A stretch of DNA of 45,951 bases. Source: UBA5109 sp964606735 (GTDB taxonomy: Bacteria; Pseudomonadota; Gammaproteobacteria; Pseudomonadales; Pseudohongiellaceae). The translations under genes and the position numbers were made by a program. The notes under the pieces are model-generated. The model was not told where the DNA came from. It did not search any database and saw nothing but the letters and a program-made list of their open reading frames with translations. Position 1 is the first letter of the stretch. The number at the start of each line of letters is the position of its first letter. Below, one piece after another: positions 15,499 to 24,514 of the stretch. The stretch spans positions 1 to 45,951 of the forward strand of contig CAZSHI010000017.1 in NCBI GenBank assembly GCA_964606735.1, given 5' to 3'.

Positions 15499-16944
15499 AT
15501 GTCGGCAGATTATGATGTTATTGTTATTGGTGCTGGACCGGCCGGATATGTGGCGGCGATCAGGGCAGCCCAATTAGGCTTTAAAACGGCCTGTATCGAA
15601 AAGTGGCTGGATAAAGAAAACAAACCGGTATTTGGTGGAACTTGTCTTAATGTTGGTTGCATCCCGTCCAAAGCGCTGCTGGACTCTTCACATAAATTTA
15701 CAGAAGCAAAACATGATTTTGAATTGCATGGAATCGGCACAGGCACCTTGAAAATTGACGTGCCAAAAATGATTGAGCGTAAGGAAAAAGTTGTCAAACA
15801 AATGGCAGGGGGCATAGGTGGCCTGTTTCAGGCTAATAAAGTAACCGCCATTTCCGGAACTGGAAAGCTTCTGAAAGATAAAAAAGTGGAAGTTCTGGAT
15901 CATGCCGGAAAGACCCAGACACTTGCAGCAGAGCATGTCATCATAGCGGCCGGTTCTGTACCAATCGAAATTCCGCCGACACCTCTGCAGGATGGCATCA
16001 TCGTTGATTCCACGGGTGCGCTTGAGTTCCAGTCTGTGCCCAAAAAACTCGGCGTTATTGGTGCCGGTGTAATCGGCCTTGAATTGGGCTCTGTCTGGTC
16101 CCGTCTCGGTGCCGAAGTGGTTGTTCTGGAAGCCACTGAGAAGTTTCTCCCCATGGTCGATCAGCAGATTGCCAAAGAGGCACAGAAAATTCTTGGCAAG
16201 CAGGGTCTGGACATTCGCCTGGGCGCCAAGGTAACCGGTAGCAAGATCAAGAAAGGAAAAACTCCGGGGGTCACTGTCGAGTATACCGACAAGGACGGGG
16301 AGCAGAAAATCGATTTTGACAAGCTGATTGTCTGTGTTGGTCGCAGACCCTATACCGAGGGGCTGCTTGCCGATGACTGTGGCATTGAGAAAGATGAGCG
16401 TGGTTTCATCAAGGTTGATGATTATTGTGCGACCTCGGTACCCGGCGTTTATGCAGTGGGAGATGTCGTGCGTGGACCGATGCTGGCTCACAAGGGTTCC
16501 GAAGAGGGTGTCATGGTGGCTGAACGGATAGCCGGTCAAAAAGCTGCGATGAATTATGAGCTGATTCCATCGGTTATCTACACGCACCCGGAAATTGCCT
16601 CGGTCGGCAAGACAGAAGAGCAACTGAAAGAGGCGGGCATAGACTACAAGGTTGGGACTTTTCCTTTCCTGGCTGTTGGCAGAGCCGTTGCCGCCAATGA
16701 TGCAGACGGCATGGTGAAAATGCTGGCTGATGCCAAAACTGACCGGGTACTGGGTTGCCATATTATCGGGCCATCTGCCGCCGATCTCGCGCAGACTGTT
16801 ACTGTTGCTATGGAGTTCAGTACCAGTGCTGAAGATATCGGAATGACAGTCTTCGCTCATCCTGCGCTGAGTGAAGCGGTTCATGAAGCTGCACTGGCGG
16901 TCAATGGCCATGCGATCCACATGCCTAACCGTAAAAAACGCTAA
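15499..16944 (+). CDS. lpd: Dihydrolipoyl dehydrogenase (E3)
   Basis: Flavoprotein that reoxidises the lipoyl arm of SucB with NAD. The 481-residue product has the FAD motif VIVIGAGPAGYVAAIRAAQ (about 6-24), the redox disulfide in GGTCLNVGCIPSK, an NAD-binding motif GVIGAGVIGLELGSVW, and the C-terminal His-Glu pair in FAHPALSEAVHEAAL. Its place between sucB and sucC matches the lpdG arrangement of Pseudomonas, where this E3 serves the 2-oxoglutarate complex; no pyruvate dehydrogenase genes are in the window. The long reading frame on the opposite strand here is a shadow. Confidence 0.96.
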   Translation: MSADYDVIVIGAGPAGYVAAIRAAQLGFKTACIEKWLDKENKPVFGGTCLNVGCIPSKALLDSSHKFTEAKHDFELHGIGTGTLKIDVPKMIERKEKVVKQMAGGIGGLFQANKVTAISGTGKLLKDKKVEVLDHAGKTQTLAAEHVIIAAGSVPIEIPPTPLQDGIIVDSTGALEFQSVPKKLGVIGAGVIGLELGSVWSRLGAEVVVLEATEKFLPMVDQQIAKEAQKILGKQGLDIRLGAKVTGSKIKKGKTPGVTVEYTDKDGEQKIDFDKLIVCVGRRPYTEGLLADDCGIEKDERGFIKVDDYCATSVPGVYAVGDVVRGPMLAHKGSEEGVMVAERIAGQKAAMNYELIPSVIYTHPEIASVGKTEEQLKEAGIDYKVGTFPFLAVGRAVAANDADGMVKMLADAKTDRVLGCHIIGPSAADLAQTVTVAMEFSTSAEDIGMTVFAHPALSEAVHEAALAVNGHAIHMPNRKKR

Positions 16945-16991
16945 AACGAATCCACTATCATTCTCGCAACTTAATTCAAGGGTGCTTATTA

Positions 16992-18158
16992 ATGAATTTA
17001 CATGAATACCAGGCAAAACAGATTTTTGCTGAATATGGTTTGCCGGTCTCCAAGGGAAAAGCTTGCGATACGCCGGATGAGGCTGTAGCAGCAGCAAAAG
17101 AAATTGGGGGTAGTGAATGGGTGGTCAAAGCTCAGGTGCATGCCGGTGGCCGAGGTAAAGCCGGGGGTGTAAAGCTGCTGAGCGATATGGATGAAATCAA
17201 GGCCTTTGCCCAGAAGTGGCTGGGTAAAAACCTGGTGACCTATCAGACCGATAAAAACGGCCAGCCCGTCAGTAAAATTCTGGTAGAAGCCTGTACTGAT
17301 ATTGAACAGGAACTCTATCTGGGTGCGGTGGTGGATAGAGCTTCACGTCGAATTGTCTTTATGGCTTCCACAGAAGGTGGTGTGGAAATCGAAAAAGTGG
17401 CAGAAGAAACACCTGAACTGATTCTCAAAGCCGTGATTGACCCACAGGTCGGTGCTCAGGCCTATCAGGGCAGGGAGCTGGCATTCAAGCTGGGTTTGAA
17501 CCCCGAACAAGTCAAACAATTCACCAAGATATTTTTGGGCCTGGCGAAAATATTTGAAGATTGTGATCTGGCACTGCTGGAGATCAACCCTCTGGTGATT
17601 ACCACTGCTGGTAACCTGCATTGTCTGGACGCCAAACTGAATATAGATGGCAATGCACTCTACCGTCAGTCGAAAATTCATGAAATGCGTGATCCTTCCC
17701 AGGAGGATGCGCGTGAAGCCCAGGCAGCCCTGTGGGAGCTGAATTATGTGGCGCTCGATGGCAATATTGGCTGCATGGTGAACGGAGCCGGTCTGGCTAT
17801 GGGGACCATGGATATCGTCAAGTTGCATGGCGGCGAACCTGCAAACTTCCTTGATGTGGGTGGTGGCGCTACCAAAGAGCGAGTCTCTGAGGCCTTTAAA
17901 ATCATTCTGTCAGATGAAAATGTCAAAGCCGTGCTGGTGAATATCTTTGGCGGTATTGTCCGCTGCGACCTGATAGCGGAAGGGATTATCGGGGCTGTTG
18001 AAGAAGTCGGCGTGGAAGTGCCGGTTGTTGTCAGGCTGGAAGGGAATAATGCCGACCTGGGCACCAAGGTGCTGGCTGAAAGCGGATTGAATATTATTGC
18101 TGCAAGCAGTCTCACCGATGCCGCTCAGCAGGTTGTTAAAGCAGCGGGAGGTGCGTAA
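16992..18158 (+). CDS. sucC: Succinyl-CoA synthetase beta subunit (ADP/GDP-forming)
   Basis: With SucD it converts succinyl-CoA to succinate while making ATP or GTP. The 388-residue product begins MNLHEYQAKQIFAEYGLPV, the standard opening, has the ATP-grasp segment VVKAQVHAGGRGKAGGVKL and the LLEINPLVIT metal-site motif, and ends with the GGIVRCDLIAEGII CoA-ligase-type region. Its stop overlaps the start of sucD by one base (TAATG), so the two subunits are probably made in equal amounts by coupling. Confidence 0.97.
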   Translation: MNLHEYQAKQIFAEYGLPVSKGKACDTPDEAVAAAKEIGGSEWVVKAQVHAGGRGKAGGVKLLSDMDEIKAFAQKWLGKNLVTYQTDKNGQPVSKILVEACTDIEQELYLGAVVDRASRRIVFMASTEGGVEIEKVAEETPELILKAVIDPQVGAQAYQGRELAFKLGLNPEQVKQFTKIFLGLAKIFEDCDLALLEINPLVITTAGNLHCLDAKLNIDGNALYRQSKIHEMRDPSQEDAREAQAALWELNYVALDGNIGCMVNGAGLAMGTMDIVKLHGGEPANFLDVGGGATKERVSEAFKIILSDENVKAVLVNIFGGIVRCDLIAEGIIGAVEEVGVEVPVVVRLEGNNADLGTKVLAESGLNIIAASSLTDAAQQVVKAAGGA

Positions 18159-19030
18159 TGAGCATTTTGTTAAATAAAGATACCAGAGTTATCTGTCAGG
18201 GCTTCACCGGCTCACAAGGAACCTATCATTCCGAACAGGCCATAGAGTATGGCACTCGAATGGTTGGCGGCGTTACGCCTGGGAAAGGCGGGCAAACCCA
18301 CCTGAGTTTGCCGGTTTTTAATACTGTTTCAGATGCTGTAGCAGAAACCCAGGCGGATGCATCGGTTATTTACGTGCCGGCACCGTTTTGCAAAGACTCC
18401 ATCCTGGAGGCTATTGATGCGGGCATTAAGTTGATTGTCTGTATTACCGAAGGCATCCCGACGCTGGATATGCTGGATGTAAAAGTGGTTTGTGACCGTG
18501 AAGGTGTCCGATTGATCGGGCCAAACTGTCCGGGCATTATCACGCCGGGTGAATCAAAGATTGGGATCATGCCAGGGCATATCCACTTGCCTGGAAAAGT
18601 TGGCATCGTATCCCGATCAGGCACACTGACTTATGAGGCTGTCAAGCAGACCACGGATTACGGTTTTGGTCAGTCCACCTGTGTCGGTATTGGCGGAGAC
18701 CCGATTCCCGGTTCCAGTTTTATCGACATTCTGACGCTGCTCGAGAAAGACGAGCAGACTGAGGCGATTGTCATGATCGGCGAAATTGGCGGAACCGCAG
18801 AAGAAGAGGCCGCTGCCTATATCAAGCAGAATGTCACAAAGCCTGTTGTTTCCTATATTGCCGGGGTGACAGCACCTCCGGGTAAACGCATGGGCCATGC
18901 CGGTGCCATTATTTCCGGTGGCAAGGGAACGGCTGATGAGAAGTTTGCGGCATTGAATGATGCCGGTGTCACCACAGTTCGAAGTTTGGCGGAAATTGGT
19001 GATGGTTTGAAGAGGGCGGCAGGCTGGTAG
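18158..19030 (+). CDS. sucD: Succinyl-CoA synthetase alpha subunit
   Basis: Binds CoA and carries the phosphohistidine intermediate of succinyl-CoA synthetase. The 290-residue product shows the CoA-binding QGFTGSQGTYHSEQAIEYG segment (about 12-30), the Cys-containing IGPNCPGIITPGE loop, and the phosphorylated His in MGHAGAIISGGKGTADEK. Length matches the E. coli protein. It is the last gene of the sdh-suc run; no T-rich terminator hairpin is visible after it, but paired inverted segments lie at 19048-19112. Confidence 0.97.
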   Translation: MSILLNKDTRVICQGFTGSQGTYHSEQAIEYGTRMVGGVTPGKGGQTHLSLPVFNTVSDAVAETQADASVIYVPAPFCKDSILEAIDAGIKLIVCITEGIPTLDMLDVKVVCDREGVRLIGPNCPGIITPGESKIGIMPGHIHLPGKVGIVSRSGTLTYEAVKQTTDYGFGQSTCVGIGGDPIPGSSFIDILTLLEKDEQTEAIVMIGEIGGTAEEEAAAYIKQNVTKPVVSYIAGVTAPPGKRMGHAGAIISGGKGTADEKFAALNDAGVTTVRSLAEIGDGLKRAAGW

Positions 19031-19047
19031 CTGGGCGGGTTTGAGAT

Positions 19048-19112
19048 AGATTGAGCATAGCTAAATTTTAGTAATTTACCGGTTCAATCTGCTTAAACTA
19101 TCTGCTATGCTC
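19048..19112 (+). promoter_or_regulatory. Overlapping alternative inverted repeats after sucD
   Basis: AGATTGA (19048-19054) can pair with TCAATCT (19084-19090), while the overlapping GAGCATAGC (19053-19061) can pair with GCTATGCTC (19104-19112). The two pairings share two bases, so they compete at the edge or stack. There is no T-run. It may be a transcript end structure or a regulatory site for the following operon. Confidence 0.3.
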
Positions 19113-19142
19113 CGCAGCACTGCCTGTTAATGTGCTTAGTTT

Positions 19143-19148
19143 TATAAT
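19143..19148 (+). promoter_or_regulatory. Possible -10 element of the TonB2/Ttp operon
   Basis: A perfect TATAAT sits in the 214-bp gap before the operon, about 97 bp from the first ATG, but no good -35 lies 16-18 bp upstream. If real, it would need an activator. I see no clear Fur box. Confidence 0.25.
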
Positions 19149-19244
19149 AATTAATCGGCGTGATAAGTAGTTCCTACAAGGGCATTATCGGCAGATCTGA
19201 ATTAAAAAATTTAAGTTTTGATTAATCTACGAATGGGATGACTC

Positions 19245-20039
19245 ATGAAATACCATCTAATTAGGAAGCAGTTGTACGCTTCAATACTGGTTGCCCCAGT
19301 ACTTCTTAATACCGGGCCGGCTAGCGCCCAAGACACCGTAATAGACACCAGTATCCTGGACGAAATCTCTGCTCAGGCGGCAGAAGTTTTTAGCATGGGT
19401 GCAGAAGCTCAGATTGAGATCAATGAATTATCCGATCAGGCCGATGAACTGACCGTGGAATTCCAAGATCAGGCCAAGCTGGTTGACGGCCTGGAAATCT
19501 ACAATGCCGGTATGCGTCGAACCATAGCCCAACAGGAGCGTACCATCGCTGAATACGATGAGTCGATTGCTGATGCGGCAGAGCTGCAACGCCAGATTGC
19601 CCCATTGATGGAAAGAATGATGGTTGCGCTGGAGCAGTTTGTTGAGCTTGATCTGCCTTTCCAGTTGGATGAAAGACAGGCACGACTCGATACCATCAGA
19701 AACACATTTGATGATTCAAGCGTTAACGTCGCTGAGAAATTCCGTCTGGTGCTGCAGGCCTACCAGATTGAAAATGATTATGGCCGTGGTATTGCCCATT
19801 ATACAGACACGCTGGAAATTGATGGTGTGGAGCGTGATGTGGACCTGCTGCGTGTTGGTCGAATCGCGCTGATCTATCAGTCCAGTGACCAGAACTCTAC
19901 AGGCGTTTGGGATAAAGCAGCCGGACAGTGGGTGGCACTGGATGATTCCTATCGCCGACCTGTCGCTCTGGGTATTCGTATGGCCCAGCAGCTTGAAACC
20001 ACGCAACTTCTTGAATTACCGATTCCAGCACCGGAGTAA
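19245..20039 (+). CDS. DUF3450 family periplasmic protein of a TonB2/Ttp system
   Basis: A 264-residue exported protein with a signal peptide ending near ASAQDT (about residue 29), then a long helical, Gln/Glu-rich coiled-coil region (about 40-130) and a C-terminal domain with DYGRGIAHYTDTLEIDGVERDVDLLRVGR. This is the DUF3450 family, which is regularly the first gene of operons encoding a long ExbB-like protein, ExbB, ExbD, TonB and a TPR protein in marine gammaproteobacteria. Its job is not established; a periplasmic scaffold for the TonB motor is a reasonable guess from location and coiled coil. GGGAT stands before the ATG, and the next gene follows after 6 bp. Confidence 0.88.
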   Translation: MKYHLIRKQLYASILVAPVLLNTGPASAQDTVIDTSILDEISAQAAEVFSMGAEAQIEINELSDQADELTVEFQDQAKLVDGLEIYNAGMRRTIAQQERTIAEYDESIADAAELQRQIAPLMERMMVALEQFVELDLPFQLDERQARLDTIRNTFDDSSVNVAEKFRLVLQAYQIENDYGRGIAHYTDTLEIDGVERDVDLLRVGRIALIYQSSDQNSTGVWDKAAGQWVALDDSYRRPVALGIRMAQQLETTQLLELPIPAPE

Positions 20040-20045
20040 GACAAC

Positions 20046-21452
20046 ATGAAATTACTAAAAACTTTTGGATTAACTCTGGCTTCGGCGGCATTTTGCTTTT
20101 CATCGGTACAGGCTAACGCTCAGACTGATGCACGAAGCCTTGATGAATTGCTGCAGCTGGTGGAGCAGGCTACCCTGACAGAAACCCAGGAACAGCGTGA
20201 CCGTATACAGCGCTTTACACAGAATGTTAACCAGCGTCAGCAGATGCTTAACGACATTCAGCAGAGACGTGCCGAAGAAGAGGCCATCAGTGCCCAGCTG
20301 GAAGCCACCTATGAAGAGAATGAAATTCTCAAGGCCCAGCGTTTTGACACCCTGCAGGAACGGCTGGGTGACCTGGATGAGCTCTTCGGAACCATCGCCG
20401 GTGTCGTAGGTGATACCCGCAGTTCATTCGAGCAATCGCTGATCAGCGCACAGTTTGATGGTCGTGAGGAATTCCTCACTGATCTGGCCAACATTATGGC
20501 CAGTGATTCCCAGTTGCCCAGTATTGAAGAGCTTGAGCGTCTGTGGTTCTACCTGCAGCAGGAAATGACTGAATCAGGCCGTATCGTCAAGTTCAATGCG
20601 CCTGTTGCTGCGGCTGATGGTACCCAGAATACACAGGAAGTGGTCCGTATTGGTTCCTATAATATCCTGTCTAATGGTGAATACCTGCAGTATGACTCGA
20701 ATACTGGCCGTTTGAGCGTGCTGCCTGCACAGCCAACCGGAGGACTGTTGAATGCTGCTTATTATCAGAACCAGGCTGCAGACTTCCAGGCCGCGACCGG
20801 TGGATTTGTCAGCATCGGTATTGACCCGACCGGTCCAACCGGTGGTTCCTACCTTGCTGCCTTGATCAGCAGCCCGGATTTACGTCAGCGTATTGATCAG
20901 GGTCGTGAAGTAGGGCGTGTGATTATCGGTATCGGTATTGTCGCACTGCTGTTTGCCATTGAGCGCATGATTTACCTGACCATGGTCGGTGCCAAAGTTA
21001 GAGCCCAGCTGAAAAATACTGCCAAGCCTAACAAGAAAAACCCACTTGGCCGTGTTTTGATGATTTATGAGCAGGATCAGTCTATGGACATTGAAACCCT
21101 GGAGTTGAAGCTGGGTGAAGCGATCCTGCAGGAAACACCAAAACTGGAACGTTTCCTGACGCTGTTGAAGATCATTTCCACCGTGGCTCCATTGATGGGT
21201 CTTCTGGGTACAGTGACCGGTATGATCGACGTGTTCCAGCAGATTACCCTGTTCGGTACCGGCGATCCCCAGATCATGGCTGGTGGTATTTCTGCCGCCC
21301 TGGTTACCACAGTATTGGGTCTGGTTGTGGCCATTCCTACCGTACTGCTGCATACCCTGGTTAAAAGCCGCAGTGACCGCATCATTCATATCCTGGAAGA
21401 GCAGGCAACGGGTATTATTGCCAGAAAAGCTGAAGCAAGCGGTGCAGCATAA
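20046..21452 (+). CDS. TtpC-like MotA/TolQ/ExbB proton channel family protein with periplasmic domain
   Basis: The 468-residue product joins an N-terminal exported region to a proton-channel domain. There is a signal peptide (1-26, ending ANAQT), a coiled-coil segment (about 35-110), a periplasmic domain with the GSYNILSNGEYLQYD repeat-like strand region, and three membrane helices (about 290-312, 375-400, 412-440) including the TolQ/ExbB hallmark PLMGLLGTVTGMIDVF. The architecture matches TtpC of the Vibrio TonB2 system, which is needed together with ExbB2, ExbD2 and TonB2 for energy transfer to outer-membrane receptors. It is 26 bp ahead of the short ExbB gene. Confidence 0.9.
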   Translation: MKLLKTFGLTLASAAFCFSSVQANAQTDARSLDELLQLVEQATLTETQEQRDRIQRFTQNVNQRQQMLNDIQQRRAEEEAISAQLEATYEENEILKAQRFDTLQERLGDLDELFGTIAGVVGDTRSSFEQSLISAQFDGREEFLTDLANIMASDSQLPSIEELERLWFYLQQEMTESGRIVKFNAPVAAADGTQNTQEVVRIGSYNILSNGEYLQYDSNTGRLSVLPAQPTGGLLNAAYYQNQAADFQAATGGFVSIGIDPTGPTGGSYLAALISSPDLRQRIDQGREVGRVIIGIGIVALLFAIERMIYLTMVGAKVRAQLKNTAKPNKKNPLGRVLMIYEQDQSMDIETLELKLGEAILQETPKLERFLTLLKIISTVAPLMGLLGTVTGMIDVFQQITLFGTGDPQIMAGGISAALVTTVLGLVVAIPTVLLHTLVKSRSDRIIHILEEQATGIIARKAEASGAA

Positions 21453-21478
21453 GCTAAGGGATTACTGGAGAATAGCTT

Positions 21479-22012
21479 ATGTTTGACTTGTTTGAAGAAA
21501 GCGTATTTGCCATTCAGGACTTCATGGAACGTGGCGGTCCCGTATTATGGTTGATAGCACTGTTATTGTTTGTGAAATGGAGCCTCATGTTTGAGAGGGT
21601 CTGGTTTCTCAACAGCGTGCACAAGAAGAATACGGCGACCGCACTGGCAGAATGGGAAAAGCGCGGTGATAAAAAGTCCTGGCACGCCCATGCGATACGC
21701 CAGGAATTGATTTCCCGCGTTTCCCTGGATCTCAGATCAACCATTCCGATGATTGAAGTACTGGTCGTAGTCTGTCCCCTCTTGGGGCTGCTCGGCACAG
21801 TGACCGGCATGATCGAGGTGTTCTATGTGATGGCCGTGACAGGTGGTGGGGATGCCAAGCAGATGTCAGGTGGTGTTGCAAAAGCAACGATTCCTACTAT
21901 GGCAGGAATGGTTGGCGCACTTTCCGGTATTTTTGCCAGTAACTGGTTAAAACATAAAACCAACCGGGAAATTGAACTGCTGGAAGATCATTTAACAATA
22001 CAACACGCTTAA
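21479..22012 (+). CDS. exbB: ExbB-type biopolymer transport proton channel protein
   Basis: The 177-residue inner-membrane protein forms, with ExbD, the proton channel that powers TonB. It has a first helix (about 20-38, PVLWLIALLLFVKWSLMF), a cytoplasmic loop, and two further helices including PLLGLLGTVTGMIEVFYVM and ATIPTMAGMVGALSGIFAS. It is the short partner of the long TtpC-like protein next to it; the shared LLGTVTGMI motif shows they are homologous, so the operon contains two versions of the same channel domain. ACTGGAG precedes the ATG. Confidence 0.93.
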   Translation: MFDLFEESVFAIQDFMERGGPVLWLIALLLFVKWSLMFERVWFLNSVHKKNTATALAEWEKRGDKKSWHAHAIRQELISRVSLDLRSTIPMIEVLVVVCPLLGLLGTVTGMIEVFYVMAVTGGGDAKQMSGGVAKATIPTMAGMVGALSGIFASNWLKHKTNREIELLEDHLTIQHA

Positions 22013-22055
22013 TATATTACTTTAGATATTTAGCGTAACTTATTGAAAAATAAAT

Positions 22056-22460
22056 ATGAAAACTTTAGCAAAAGATAAAGAAGAAGGGCAGGCAGGTGAA
22101 ATAGATCTTACGCCAATGCTGGATGTGGTATTTATCCTGCTGATTTTCTTCATTGTAACGGCGGTTTTTGTCAAGGAAGCCGGTTATGATGTGGTGAAAC
22201 CCCAGGCCTCCATGGCGCAATTTACCACGCTGGACCCCATTCTGATTGCTATTTCCCCAGCTGGTGAAATATTCATGGATGGTGATATAGTAGAGCAGAG
22301 AAATCTGCGATTTCGTCTGGAGCAGCGCGTGGCCGAGACGCCTAACGCGCCCGTTATTATTCAGGCTGATCAACAGGCAACCAACGAATATGTAATAGCT
22401 GTGATGGATGCCGCTCGCGAGACCGGCATTTCCAGCATTCAGATAGCTGCGGAGGAATAG
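22056..22460 (+). CDS. exbD: ExbD-type biopolymer transport protein
   Basis: The 134-residue protein has one N-terminal membrane helix (about 22-42) and a periplasmic domain. The proton-carrying Asp is D23 in LTPMLDVVFILLIFF, as in ExbD and TolR. It works with ExbB to couple the proton gradient to TonB movement. The 43 bp ahead of it are AT-rich and lack a recognisable Shine-Dalgarno, which is unusual in this operon. tonB starts 3 nt after its stop codon. Confidence 0.95.
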   Translation: MKTLAKDKEEGQAGEIDLTPMLDVVFILLIFFIVTAVFVKEAGYDVVKPQASMAQFTTLDPILIAISPAGEIFMDGDIVEQRNLRFRLEQRVAETPNAPVIIQADQQATNEYVIAVMDAARETGISSIQIAAEE

Positions 22461-22462
22461 TC

Positions 22463-23074
22463 ATGGTAAGAACAGTCAATGCCCTGTTAGCTGTACTCTT
22501 AGGTGCTGCTATCACCTTTTCACTCTTCTATTTGATGCAATCATTGATTGCAGCGGGTATTGGAGAGCCTGAACAGCGTGAAGTGATTCGAATTGCCGAT
22601 ATCACTATCCCTGAGCTTGAAATTGAAATTACCCGTGCCGAGCCCAAGCCGCAGGAACCGGAGGAGCCAGAAGAGGCGCCGGAGTTGCCTGATCTGCAGG
22701 CCGATACCATGGAAATGAATACTGGTGAAGGCTTGAATATCACGCGTGTCGAAGTCGACCTGGGTGCGGTTGACACGAATGTGGCTGTCGGAATCAATGA
22801 TACTGAGATGCTACCTATCGTGACTGTGCAACCGCAATACCCTAACCGTGCACTGTCCCGTGGTATCGAAGGCTGGTGTCTGGTGTCGTTCACGGTGACA
22901 GCAACTGGAACCGTGGAAAACCCGGTTGTTGTTGATGCTGATCCGCCCGATATTTTCAACAATTCCTCGATTCGAGCTGTTGAGCGTTTTAAATTCAACC
23001 CCCGAGTTGAAGACGGTGTACCCGTACCAGTAGAAGGTGTGCAATACCTGTTTAGATATAATGTAGACGAATAA
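22463..23074 (+). CDS. tonB: TonB family energy transducer
   Basis: The 203-residue protein spans the periplasm and contacts outer-membrane receptors. It has an N-terminal membrane anchor (about 7-30), a short Pro/Glu-rich stretch (EPKPQEPEEPEEAPEL, about 55-70) and a C-terminal TonB domain (about 115-203) with the typical PQYPNRALSRGIEGWCLVSF and ERFKFNPRVEDGVPV segments. The proline region is much shorter than in E. coli TonB, as in TonB2-type proteins, which fits the need for the additional TtpC-like partner. It lies 9 bp before the TPR gene. Confidence 0.93.
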   Translation: MVRTVNALLAVLLGAAITFSLFYLMQSLIAAGIGEPEQREVIRIADITIPELEIEITRAEPKPQEPEEPEEAPELPDLQADTMEMNTGEGLNITRVEVDLGAVDTNVAVGINDTEMLPIVTVQPQYPNRALSRGIEGWCLVSFTVTATGTVENPVVVDADPPDIFNNSSIRAVERFKFNPRVEDGVPVPVEGVQYLFRYNVDE

Positions 23075-23083
23075 GGGGAACTC

Positions 23084-24463
23084 ATGAATCTGCTAAAAAA
23101 CAGAATAAATGCATTCTCGAAATTCCTGATACTGGCGCTAGCAGTGGCTTTGCTGCCGCTGAGCCAGTCGGTATCTTCAGCTTTGAACTTTGTTCAGAGT
23201 GCGGCATTAGCACAGGAAGAAGAGGGTCGTCGTGCACCTCCCTCAGCACGTTCTTCACAGACTCTGTCTCGTCGTGTCTATGAGCGATTGGAAGAAATCA
23301 TGGAACTGCGTGATGCCGAAGATATGGAGGGTGCCAACCAGGTACTGGCTGAAATCATGGAGATGTATGAAGATGGTCGTCTCAATGATAAGGAATCGCT
23401 GACCATGTGGCAGTTTTATGCCAATATCGCTGCTCTGGATGAGCGTTATGAAGAGGCCATAGGTTATCAGCAGGAAATTCTGGCAATGGGTGATGTGCTG
23501 TTGCCAGAACAGGTGGAAGACACTCTGTCGATGCTGGGGCAGCTGAGCTACGCCATCGAAGATTATCGGGGAGCCATCGATTATTACCTGCGCTTTCTGG
23601 ATGTTGCCTTGGAGCCAGGTCTGGATCCCTATCTGCGTATTGCTTCTGCCTATTACACTATTGAAGAATATGCAGATGCCATTCCTTTCATGCTTGAGTT
23701 TATTGATCGTAGCCGGGCTATGAATGAAGATATAGACCGATCAACCTTCCTGCTGCTAAGAGCACTCTATACCACGCTTGAGCAATACCCCGAAGCGCTG
23801 CAGCTGACTCGAGAAATGATTATCATGTATCAGGACAAAGAAGACTGGGAGTTCATGATCAACCTTCTCGGCGTGCTGGAGCGTTTCGATGAACAGGCTG
23901 GTTTCCTGTATGCCATGGACGCCTTTGGTTATCTGGATTCTGAAGGCCAAGTGACCAATCTGGCTGCACAGTTCTTCAATGAAGGCTTCTACTGGGGATC
24001 CGCCAAGACCCTGGAAAAAGGGCTTGAGCAGGGAATTATCGAAGATGAAGCCGACTTCCGCCTTTGGTCTAATATTGGTCAGGGCTACCAGTTTTCCCGT
24101 GAAGATGAAATGTCTCTTGAGCCTTTGGCCAGAGCAGCTGAACTGGATGAGTCTGGCGACACCTATTCTCGGCTGGCAACTGCCTATATCAACTTGGGAC
24201 GCTATGAAGATGCCGTACCCGTTTTTGAGGATGCCTTTGCCAAAGGCGACCTGAATAGGGAGGATCAGACCTATCTGCGTCAGGCTCAGGTTTACCTGAA
24301 CCTGAACCGTTTTGATGATGCTCTGGAAGCCGCTCGTAATGCAGGCCGGGATGAGCGCAGTGAAGATGCTGCCGAGACCTGGATACGCTACATTGAAAAT
24401 GAGCGTAATTTATATGACACCAAGGAGCGCCAGCGAGAACTCTACCAGGGTTTTTTCCGCTAG
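23084..24463 (+). CDS. Tetratricopeptide repeat protein of the TonB2/Ttp operon
   Basis: A 459-residue exported or membrane-anchored protein: a hydrophobic N-terminal segment (about 12-45, FLILALAVALLPLSQSV) followed by a series of helix pairs with TPR character, for example YEEAIGYQQEILAMGDVLLP, YRGAIDYYLRFLDVAL and YEDAVPVFEDAFAKGDL. TPR proteins in this operon position are known in Vibrio and Shewanella relatives (TtpB-like) and probably help assemble the motor; the precise role is not shown by sequence. The operon ends just after it at a strong terminator. Confidence 0.88.
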   Translation: MNLLKNRINAFSKFLILALAVALLPLSQSVSSALNFVQSAALAQEEEGRRAPPSARSSQTLSRRVYERLEEIMELRDAEDMEGANQVLAEIMEMYEDGRLNDKESLTMWQFYANIAALDERYEEAIGYQQEILAMGDVLLPEQVEDTLSMLGQLSYAIEDYRGAIDYYLRFLDVALEPGLDPYLRIASAYYTIEEYADAIPFMLEFIDRSRAMNEDIDRSTFLLLRALYTTLEQYPEALQLTREMIIMYQDKEDWEFMINLLGVLERFDEQAGFLYAMDAFGYLDSEGQVTNLAAQFFNEGFYWGSAKTLEKGLEQGIIEDEADFRLWSNIGQGYQFSREDEMSLEPLARAAELDESGDTYSRLATAYINLGRYEDAVPVFEDAFAKGDLNREDQTYLRQAQVYLNLNRFDDALEAARNAGRDERSEDAAETWIRYIENERNLYDTKERQRELYQGFFR

Positions 24464-24481
24464 ACTTAGTGTAAGTTCTAT

Positions 24482-24511
24482 AAAAAACGCACCTTCGGGT
24501 GCGTTTTTTTT
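24482..24511 (+). terminator. Intrinsic terminator of the TonB2/Ttp operon
   Basis: A-run, then stem ACGCACC/GGTGCGT closed by the very stable TTCG tetraloop, then eight T residues. It lies 18 bp after the TPR gene stop and separates the operon from the htpG promoter. Confidence 0.95.
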
Positions 24512-24514
24512 GCC

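Noticed and set aside
15688..17097. 469-codon frame on the minus strand
   Set aside because: Exactly antisense to lpd; His/Asn/Phe-rich composition typical of a shadow frame; no domain recognisable.
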